A stretch of 64,000 nt of DNA from Arachnopeziza araneosa (Eukaryota > Ascomycota > Leotiomycetes > Helotiales > Arachnopezizaceae), in assembly GCA_003988855.1 (NCBI GenBank), contig QYAI01000004.1:682001-746000 (forward strand), read 5' to 3'. The notes beneath the pieces are model-generated. The model did no database searches and was not told the origin of the DNA. It saw only the letters and a list, made by a program, of their open reading frames with translations. A program made the translations under genes and the position numbers. Positions 56,128 through 64,000 of this stretch are shown one piece after another. How positions within the stretch are numbered: the stretch's first letter is position 1; each line of letters starts with the position of its first letter.

Positions 56128-59100
56128 ATGTACTGGCCCGCTGGCGCTCCCCGGATATATGCAGCGAGCAGCAGCAAGGCAAGGAAAGGCCGTACCTTCG
56201 AAGTCGACGACGATGCCGAGTCGCAAGAGACTACAGAAGGGAGTGGGTCAATGGTGGATGCTAGAAGTATCGAATCAGAAGAAAAAGAGGAAGAAGAGCA
56301 TAAGGCATTAGCTGTCCTGTCAACGCCAAAGACTCCATTAACACCAAGAACTCCCGCCATAGAACCGGTAGAACAGGATTCTCAACGACACTATTTCTCT
56401 CATTTGGCTGGACAAGATTCCACTCTGTACACGTCAGCAGTTAAGCAACCATTACTTTCCCTGAAGATTTCGCGGACCGGGCACCTCTTTGCAGTCATAA
56501 CAACGACTTCTCTGACAATCTGGCAGACTAAGGTATGGTTTCTTGACGACTGGATGAACTATAGCTAATTCTCTTCCCAGCCGACAGCTATTTTAGCTGT
56601 GATCGTCAGGTCGAAGAAGTCCCTAGATACCTATGGGCCTAATGTTTCCCTCCTCGTTCGACCCGACTCGGCAATCTTTGTCGTTGAAACTGCATCAGGA
56701 TATTTAATTACCTATACTCTGGCTACAGATCCTGATGCCCGAGTATATAAACCGCATTTTTCAAACCATACTAGCAGTCAAACCCGAAGACAGAGCAATT
56801 TCAGCGGGGCACGAAGCCAAGGAGGTGATAGAATCCTATGGGGACCAGCCGAGGGAGGAGGAGTTCGAGAAGTCAGTATACGCTTTCGAATGGTAATTAA
56901 GGTTGATGCCGGAGTTGGAAGAGCATTGGCGCTTGACGATGAGTTGGTGGTTGCAACACAAAAGCCAGCGGCTGTGCAATGTATCAGATGGACGCCAGAC
57001 AGTACTGGAAGTCAAACAAGCACAGAGCTCTTCAGCCGTATGGACTGGTTACCGAAGAAAGCAATTGTTGTTGATATGATTTATGACAGGCCAATGAACC
57101 TGTCCACTTGGATCACCGGTGACGGGAAGGCATACGCTGTCCAGAGATTGGCTCAAATTAAAGAGCCTGATGGGCCCCAAAAACTATTCAGAGGCTATTG
57201 CTTTCATACACCCACCGGTGTCGATAATTACGCCGTCAAAGCCGCCATCAATGCTCGATTTTCTTTGGTCGCTGTTGGTTGCGTTGACGGCACAATACAA
57301 GTATATACAGCCAGAGATTATGCAGGTAACATCCCCTCGTCTCATAAGCACAAAACAACTGTATCGAAGAAGTCATCGGGACGAATAACTTGCTTGGCTT
57401 ATTCTCCTGACGGCTACTGCCTCTTTGCCGGATTTGAGCATGGATGGGCTATGTGGAGTGTCTTTGGAAAGCCAGGGGCCACAAGCTTTGGGACGGACGG
57501 CAAGATTGCTCAAGAGCAAGCGGAAAAATGGCTACTGGGCGTTAAAGAAGTTGCTTGGCTTGGCGGCGGCTCGGAAATCCTGATGATTGGTTTTCAAGAT
57601 GACAGGATATGGAATCTTGAAATGGCTCGCAGTGCAGTTAGTGGTTGCTTCGCATCAGCAAATATTTCGCGAACAGTACTTCAGACGACTTCAAGCATTA
57701 TGGTGTATAGAGGATATGATTTATCAGATCTTACTACAATATCTGCTGAATCATCTCTGTGGCATATCGCGCAAATCCCATCAAGCTATCTTGTTGACCA
57801 ATGGCCAATACGCTGCTCTGTCATATCCTCTGATGGTAGATATGTTGCAGTTGCAGGTAGACGTGGTTTAGCTCACTATAGCATCAATAGCGGAAGATGG
57901 AAAACATTTGTCAACGAGAATATGGAAAATGAATTTCAGGTACGTGGAGGCATGTGTTGGCATCAGCATATCCTGGTCGCTGCTATCGAAGCCGGAGATT
58001 CATTTCAATTACGTCTCTATTCCCGGGAAGCTGCTCTCGATAGCTCTCTAGTGCTTCATGTCGAGACACTACCAGCACCAGTTGTTCTCATCGCACCGTC
58101 AGGGGAAGATTCTCTCCTCGTTTATACATTCGATAATCTCTTGTATCACTATATATTCACAGCCACCTCTGGAACGGTACGACTTGTGCAGGTTGGTCAG
58201 ATTGCTTTCCATGGTATTGTTAGGTCGCCAGCTCGAGTGCGAGGTCTAAGCTGGATCTTACCAGATGACCAACTCCTCGAAGGTGACCCTTCCCAAGATG
58301 TTGCCGTTGCTACGGTTTTGTTTCTTGTGGATGGTAAACTGGTTCTCCTTCAGCCGTCGTTAAATGAAGAACGTAGACTCAAATATGACATGAGGGTCAT
58401 TACGCAAAATGTCGAATATTATGCCTTGATGAGGGATTCGTCTTTTAGCTCCCCGAAACCAGCAAGAAGGCTGCCTAGCGTCAATGGAGATGTTTCAGAA
58501 TTCGAAGAAGAAGACGGAAACAATCTTAGAGACTCGTTGTGGATATTTGAAGGCAACGAAATGAAATTGTGGACTGACGTACACGATGTCCTACAGTCAG
58601 CGCCATCAGAACTGGCCCGTGAATTACCCCCAACCGTTTCAATACCCTTGGATTTCTATCCCTTGTCAGTTTTACTCGGCAAAGGTATAATTCTTGGTCT
58701 TGAACCTGAAATTATTCAGCGTCGGGATGTGAATTTTGCCTTTTTTAAATTCACAATACGGGTATGTCATTAATTGTTCAATGTGTGCTTCACTAATACA
58801 GTACAGACCCACTTGTTCATACCTCAAATCCTTCAGTTTTACCTATCTCGGTTTGATTCATCTGCCGCTCTCCATCTTGCCCAACAATATCAAGAGCTGG
58901 AGTATTTTGCTCACTCCCTAGAGATCCTGCTCCATAATGTTCTTGACGAAGAAGTTGATAGCCCCCCAACTCCAGAAACTGCGTTGCTTCCTGGAGTGCT
59001 GTCATTCTTATCATCTTTCCCTCAATATCTTGACATTGTTGTTCAATGCACCAGGAAAACGGAAGTGAGATCATGGCGAACACTTTTCACTTATCTACCT

Positions 59101-59553
59101 CCCCCACAAGAACTTTTCGAGGAGTCTCTACAAAAAGGCTTGCTGAAAACGGCCGGGGGTTATCTACTCATTCTTCACACATTTGAGGAATTGAGCTCCA
59201 GCTCGGAGCAACTAGTACGACTCCTTTCACGAGCAAAAGATGAAGGAGACTGGGAGCTGTGCAAAGAACTGGCGCGTTTCTTGATGGCCTTGGATGAGAC
59301 AGGAGCAACGTTGAGGGAAGCCTTAGAATTGGTCAGCTTAAAGAGCCCACAGGAGAACCGTAATCAAACCAGCTTTCTCTTCGAAGGGTCGAGATTGAAG
59401 GTTACACAACCGAGCAGGAGAGCAGTTGGAAGTTTGAGTGGCGATGATACAAGCGACCTGGATGATCGAAGCAGTGAAAGTCGAAGTCCTTTGAGTAATG
59501 GGAACCCTGGTACTACCGATTATTTCTCCTCGCATAGTAACGTAGGTACATAG
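56128..59553 (+). CDS. RIC1: Ric1, subunit of the Ric1-Rgp1 guanine-nucleotide exchange factor
   Basis: Ric1 with Rgp1 activates Ypt6/Rab6 at the Golgi for retrograde traffic from endosomes. Exons 56128-56532, 56581-58761 and 58807-59553 (introns 48 and 45 nt) give 1,110 residues. The start MYWPAGAPRIYA is the typical Ric1 opening, followed by an Asp/Glu-rich insert, then WD-like segments: LLSLKISRTGHLFAVITTTSLTIWQTK, ARFSLVAVGCVDGTIQVYTARDY, ITCLAYSPDGYCLFAGFEHGWAMWSVFGK. The C-terminal helical Ric1 domain begins IPQILQFYLSRFDSSAALHLAQQY and includes LEYFAHSLEILLHNVLDEE, PQYLDIVVQCTRKTEVRSWRTLF, GGYLLILH and ELCKELARFL. The frame continues after the TAG for 36 protein-like codons; see findings. 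The second acceptor is the distal of two adjacent CAG sites. Confidence 0.94.
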
Positions 59554-59986
59554 AAGAATTGGATTCGCAGCATTGGAGGCGTTGGTAGGCCGGCTTGGGT
59601 CAAAGAAGAATTGAATAGTACAAGGCGCTTTGGTGTGCAGAAGCCGGGTATTAGCGGACAATGAGGGCTTCGTAAAAGAAAAAGAAAATTAAGACATCGA
59701 TCGAATAAAAAAACCTCTCCCATATTCATCTTACCGTAGATTAACATTCTGTTTGAATCTCATCATCTTCAACTTTGATCCAGCCATGAACAAGGATCTT
59801 GGAAAGGGGCCTCAGCGCCCATCCCACGTGCAGCCCCTCCAAACTCGCTTCCATCAGTCAACAGAGCCGCCTCACCAACGAAATACCCATCGCAGCCTTG
59901 GGTAAACAACTGCCAATACCAACAACTTTGCCTGCACCTTGGCAAGTGCCTTTTGAGCACCTGCTGCAGAAGGGCTAAGGCGCAAT
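59554..59986. other. Spacer between RIC1 and the CK2 beta gene
   Basis: 433 bases. The first 111 are a continuation of the RIC1 frame after its stop. The rest is presumed 3' flank of RIC1 and promoter of the kinase-subunit gene, with A-rich sequence at about 59678-59712. Confidence 0.5.
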
Positions 59987-61438
59987 ATGGATGACTTTGC
60001 GAGCGAGACGGATAGCGACTACACGAGCTATTGGCGGGACTGGGTAAGCCCATTGAATTTCCTTCTACGATGCGCGCAACACAATACCTAGCTCGGCGGA
60101 CATGAGGGTGTACGGGAATAGGATCGAGACCGGTGACGTAGATTCTCCATTGCGAATCCCGTCTGCGGAAGGGCCGTTGGGGCGGATCAAACGCACACTC
60201 ATGATCTCGTCGCGACATGCGAACACCCTCAGAACTAGACAACAGCTTTCAACCGCGCTCAAGTATGGATACACCGCCTTCCCCGACAGAAGTTAGCCTT
60301 TCACGCGCCGAATATCTCAGTGAAGTCCGCAGATACATTCGGAAAGTGGGCAGTTTTCGAGGGCAGCAGCTTGAAATACATTACTTTCGCAGTGATGTAG
60401 CTCGATTCTACGATGAGTTCATTGGGGTTGAGGTTGATACGGACTTTGATACCGAGGATATTGATTGCTGTTACCAGTCAGCCCTTGCTGATTTGCAGGC
60501 TTGCGGCGGAGACATTCATCTGGTGGATGAATTTAGGCTTCGAATGCTCACAGAGTTCGGTCATTGGAGCAGCAACATTCCTTTTATTGATCGCGTACAT
60601 TTTGTTGCATGATACCTTGGACAGAAGATCTTGCTAACGTAGAGTATTCTAGTTCATCTCCTCACGGGGCAATGAGTATTTCTGCGAGATAGATGAAGAC
60701 TACCTCACCGATCGGTTTAACCTAACGGGATTGAACACGGAGGTTCAGTATTATCAGTATGCATTAGATCTAGTCACGGATGTATTCGATCTGGACTGCG
60801 ATGATGAGATGCGAGAAACCATCGAGAAGTCTGCACGACACTTGTATGGTTTAGTTCATGCTAGATATATTGTTACCACGCGAGGCTTGGCTAAGATGGT
60901 ATGTTATGTTCCACGAGTGATTAGAGTTCTCTAACAAGATTTTCAGTTGGAGAAGTATAAAAAGGCAGACTTCGGAAAGTGCCCACGCGTCATGTGCAAA
61001 TCGCACCCTCTACTTCCTATGGGACAGTCTGACAACCCTAATGTCAAGGCTGTAAAGTTATACTGTGCAAAATGCGAAGATATCTACAACCCAAAGTCAT
61101 CACGCCACTCGGCTATCGACGGTGCTTACTTCGGCACCTCTTTCCACAATATTATCTTTCAAGTCTACCCTGCCTTAATCCCCGCAAAGAGCTATGACCG
61201 ATACATCCCTCGCATCTACGGCTTCAAAGTCCATGCTCCTGCAACTTTGATTCGGTGGCAAAATGGTCAGAGAGATGAGATGCGAAAACGCCTCCGCAAA
61301 CTCGAAATCGACAGTGGCTTCAAGGAGGAGGAGGAGGAGGTAGAGCCTGAAGATTCAGAGGAAGAGGAAGAAGATGAGGATATGGACGCTTTGGAAAATG
61401 GTGAGGTGGAGGGAGGAGACCTGAACAACCAAATATAA
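59987..61438 (+). CDS. CKB1: Casein kinase 2 regulatory (beta) subunit
   Basis: The beta subunit dimer organises the CK2 holoenzyme, a constitutive Ser/Thr kinase of nucleus and cytoplasm. Exons 59987-60043, 60653-60898 and 60947-61438 give 264 residues. Exon 1 codes for MDDFASETDSDYTSYWRDW and exon 2 resumes FISSRGNEYFCEIDEDYLTDRFNLTGLN, the unbroken family sequence. Further motifs are ALDLVTDVFDLDCDDE, ARYIVTTRGL, the zinc site built from CPRVMC and CAKCEDIY, and DGAYFGTSFHNIIFQVYPALIP. The C-terminus is acidic (EPEDSEEEEEDEDMD), as in fungal beta subunits. Intron 1 (609 nt) is far longer than any other here and contains a long open frame listed separately. Confidence 0.95.
60217..60612 (+). 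CDS. 131-codon ORF inside intron 1 of the CK2 beta gene
   Basis: The frame opens at an ATG at 60217 (a second ATG lies at 60265) and ends with TGA before exon 2 of the host gene. The product is protein-like and not low complexity: SLSRAEYLSEVRRYIRKVGS, FRGQQLEIHYFRSDVARFYDE, then an acidic stretch VEVDTDFDTEDIDCC, then LADLQACGGDIHLVDEFRLR and LTEFGHWSSNIPFIDR. It has balanced charge and aromatic content. After the codon for Arg in FIDR, a GTACAT donor and a GCTAAC branch site define a 58-nt intron ending at the same acceptor as host exon 2, in phase 0. It could be a nested gene, an alternative first exon, or a relic. I recognise no family. Confidence 0.4.
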   Translation: MRTPSELDNSFQPRSSMDTPPSPTEVSLSRAEYLSEVRRYIRKVGSFRGQQLEIHYFRSDVARFYDEFIGVEVDTDFDTEDIDCCYQSALADLQACGGDIHLVDEFRLRMLTEFGHWSSNIPFIDRVHFVA

Positions 61439-62019
61439 CTGCCAGTGGTGTTTCTGAGCGTTGCTTTTCTTCGTCGGGGGGTCTAGGGAAGGTGGATGGT
61501 CATTGCATGTGTATGGCGTTGGCTGTTAGGGTTGGGCGCACATGAGGTTCAGTCTGGCTGCTCCTGGCATAGAAAGTATTGTTTCGATAAGTCTTCCTCT
61601 AAATTGTCCCCTAGTTCATGATTTAAGTGAGAAACATGACTGCTCGTAATCAGGCAATATACTCTATTGTTATGATCACCTCAAGTCAAGTACTGTAGAC
61701 AGCTAGAGTGGGCGACCAAAGTAGTATTAGATAGCGAGAGGTCTATCTTTGGTCGCATTACTATACGTCCTTTCCTTCCTCGTCAGATACAGAAAATAAA
61801 TCCGTTGTTGCTCTGTTTGACCTCGCTTAATCTGCGAGTTTCCTTTTCAAGGCATTCACTTTCTGGTAATCTTTCCATCATCATACCACCTTCTTTCCTT
61901 TCCTTCTTCGAAAACGCACTCACAAACCCATCACGTCATTATCCCACCTCTATTACTTTCTCCATCGAATCTCAATTTCAATCAACACGTATCGAGCCTG
62001 AAATCAACCCAGATCAGTT
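61439..62019. other. Intergenic region
   Basis: 581 bases. The left part is the 3' flank of the CK2 beta gene. From about 61845 the sequence turns C/T-rich (CTTTCTGGTAATCTTTCC, CCTTCTTTCCTTTCCTTC), the leader of the gene at 62020. Confidence 0.5.
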
Positions 62020-63860
62020 ATGGCTTCTTCTCCTGAGGAGGAGTATTCCAACTTCCTTCATGCCACAGCTGAAGGCATTCGTGCGGCAATGATTAAATAC
62101 AAGAACGGGGTCTTCACGAAGAAGATCAGTACCATAGTCACCGTGATTGAGATGTTTGAGTAAGTCTCTTTTCTCTCTACAGTATTCGACCAGCCTCAGA
62201 GCTTGGAAACTGCTTCAACCGTGGCATGCTCGCGTGCCATTGTATTTCATTTTGAGAGAGTTTCAGTATCAGAATGATCCAATTCCATAGCAAATTCTAG
62301 CTATCTATAGTGCTAACTCAGAGATAGACTTCTCATTGCAACACCTCTAACTACACCTACCGAGAAGAAGGTGTTCCAACTTGGTCGATGCCTCGTACTC
62401 CCATTCGTGAAGTCACCAAATTCTGGAGATTTGGAGAGACGCATTAAGCTATACTTCAGTGCTGTCATCGGCGCCTTTGCAAGTGGTAATGCCAACTTCA
62501 AAGCTCCTCCTTTCTACTGTTTTGTTGACGACGAAACTGTTGGCTTCTCGGTCACAATCAATAATCAAGGCGAGCTGGTTTATACTGAAGGTGAAAACAT
62601 GCAGGTAAGCACACTACTTGGAAAGATGTTCCTTGCCTCTTGAATATTTTCGAGTTTCTCTCTTGCTCCTTATTACTCATGAAATATGAGTGGAACATAC
62701 TAACTTAAGATCTTGTCTTTTAGGCATACTCTGTTCTTGATTTAGTAAACGATGTTCCATCGTTCAGTCAATCAGCTATACCACAAGAATTGACCGGTTT
62801 TAGAAAGGGAGAGCCTACCACACAACTTGAGAATAGTGAAGTCATCTCAAAGCCGACCATTGTTCATCCCTCAGCCATCCTCGCCACTCCGAGTATTATT
62901 GATCCGTACTTCGAAGACGATAACTGCAAACTAGCAATGGAATTAATTCACAACGAGTTGCTATTGGGAGTCAAGTTTTACAAAGATGGAGCTTTCAATA
63001 ACAGAGTTAAGGATACTATGTCAATCTCCAGAATCTTCAATATCCTGGTTGGGTCTCCTCTCACTACCCCAACCGAAAAAGCTATATTTCGCACCGGCAT
63101 ACAGTGGATTGAATATATTACAGCTCGATTCGGTGGGCTTTCAATTCTCACTCGATTTCATGCCATGCTATACTGTGGAGTCTTCATCGAAAAGGTATTT
63201 GGCGTTTTTCGTGAAGGCGAAATTGATGCTATTGGTAAGAAAAACGAAGGTTCTCTACCTATACTGCCATATTGGAGCCTTCAGCAGACCGACGGTATCG
63301 TGAATGACCGACTCATCATTGGAGATGACTGGAATATCACTCGAATCCCATACGTCGAGTCAAGACCTCCCACTGGATATACACATTATCAAGGTGATCT
63401 GACTGCCGAAGGAATGGATCCACATGGCCCTTTTGGTAAGCTTTGCTCCTTGAGGCGCGATACTAGTGCTCTTCAGACAGAAAATCTCTTTCAGACTTAC
63501 ACTCATTTACAATTTTCTAACTTACGTCTAGAAATTTTTGGAAAGTCCGTACTCAAGCAGGGCGAAAAGATGAATGGCATAGATACGGATACCGAGACCT
63601 TCACGAAGATCTTAGCATCGAGACTGGCAGAGAACGCCACGCGTGAGAGAATTCATGACGGTCATCTCAGCGACCAAGAGTTCCGCGAATCCTGTCTAGA
63701 ATTGTACAGATTACTAGGCAGAATTCCAACTGCGGACGAGATGCTCCTCGACGTCATTACTTCCATGCTTCCTCGGGACTGTAATAGAGAAATGGGTAAG
63801 TGGACTCGGAATGTCTACAATGATGATATATTGACGATTAAAGCTGCGAGTGAGAAATAA
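62020..63860 (+). CDS. Unrecognised protein of about 485 residues
   Basis: Proposed exons are 62020-62159, 62328-62604, 62724-63435 and 63532-63860 (introns 168, 119 and 96 nt). The start MASSPEEEYSNFLHATAEGI follows a pyrimidine-rich leader. The 96-nt intron is a multiple of three without stops but has a good donor and a TTTCTAAC branch site, so it is taken as spliced; if retained, the protein is 517 residues. A further 48-nt stopless candidate intron (63796-63843) near the end is less certain. Ordered-looking segments are VFQLGRCLVLPFVKSP, LYFSAVIGAFASGNANFKAPPFYCFVDDETVGFSV, FRTGIQWIEYITARFGGLSILTRFHAMLY and the C-terminal FRESCLELYRLLGRIPTADEMLLDVI. There is no signal peptide or clear membrane helix. 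No domain is recognised; it is probably lineage-restricted. Confidence 0.7.
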
Positions 63861-64000
63861 TTACGAAGAGACCAAGATCAACTTAGATCTACTTGTACGA
63901 GCAGTCTTTCCTTACTGTTGTGGAGCTCGAGTTTGTGTATTTGCTTTTGCTAGATGAGATCGTTGTTTGAGGAGAGGTCTGTTGAGAAGTTGTTTGATGG

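Overview
This 64 kb window is nuclear DNA of a filamentous ascomycete (Pezizomycotina). Genes are small and close together. They are broken by many introns of about 45-120 nt with GTANGT-like donors, CTAAC/CTGAC-like branch sites and YAG acceptors. The gene set (high-affinity Ca2+ channel Cch1, a Zn2Cys6 regulator, a MATA-type HMG-box protein, a B-type cyclin with an N-terminal D-box) is typical of this group. The overall gene style suggests Leotiomycetes, but that is a weak inference. There is no operon logic, phage, insertion sequence, CRISPR array or rRNA, and I could not support any tRNA by eye.

Left part (1-16.5 kb): an Ala/Lys-rich secreted protein, a 71-residue acidic protein on the minus strand, and S-adenosylmethionine synthetase (minus) divergent from the GPN-loop GTPase Gpn3 (plus). 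Next come the nuclear-pore biogenesis protein Apq12 (minus) and the 2,180-residue calcium channel Cch1. A 2.1 kb low-complexity stretch with two CTG-repeat tracts follows and leads into a 95-residue protein gene.

Centre (17-36 kb): a ferroportin-type metal exporter, a 703-residue disordered protein, a cysteine-containing single-pass membrane protein, ribosomal protein L9 and an unresolved stretch of open-frame fragments. A small secreted effector-like protein, a six-exon vacuolar SulP/STAS/cyclic-nucleotide-domain transporter (Vsb1-like) and the GINS subunit Psf1 complete this part.

Right part (36-64 kb): an HMG-box regulator, the glycine-cleavage T protein, V-ATPase subunit H, cyclin B and mitochondrial ribosomal protein uL2m. 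These are followed by a Zn2Cys6 regulator, the THO/TREX subunit Tex1 divergent from the Rab-GEF subunit Ric1, the casein kinase 2 beta subunit and an unrecognised 485-residue protein.

The genes are mostly unrelated housekeeping functions: one-carbon metabolism (SAM synthetase, T protein), translation (L9, uL2m), replication and cell cycle (Psf1, cyclin B, CK2 beta), membrane transport (Cch1, ferroportin, Vsb1, V-ATPase), mRNA export and Golgi traffic. I see no gene cluster for one pathway. The oddities worth checking are a 131-codon ORF inside intron 1 of the CK2 beta gene that could splice in frame to exon 2, a GC-AG intron in cyclin B, a protein-like reading frame continuing past the RIC1 stop codon, and the unassigned coding-like region at 26.5-27.8 kb. 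All exon boundaries were derived by eye from splice signals and protein-family continuity and have no transcript support.
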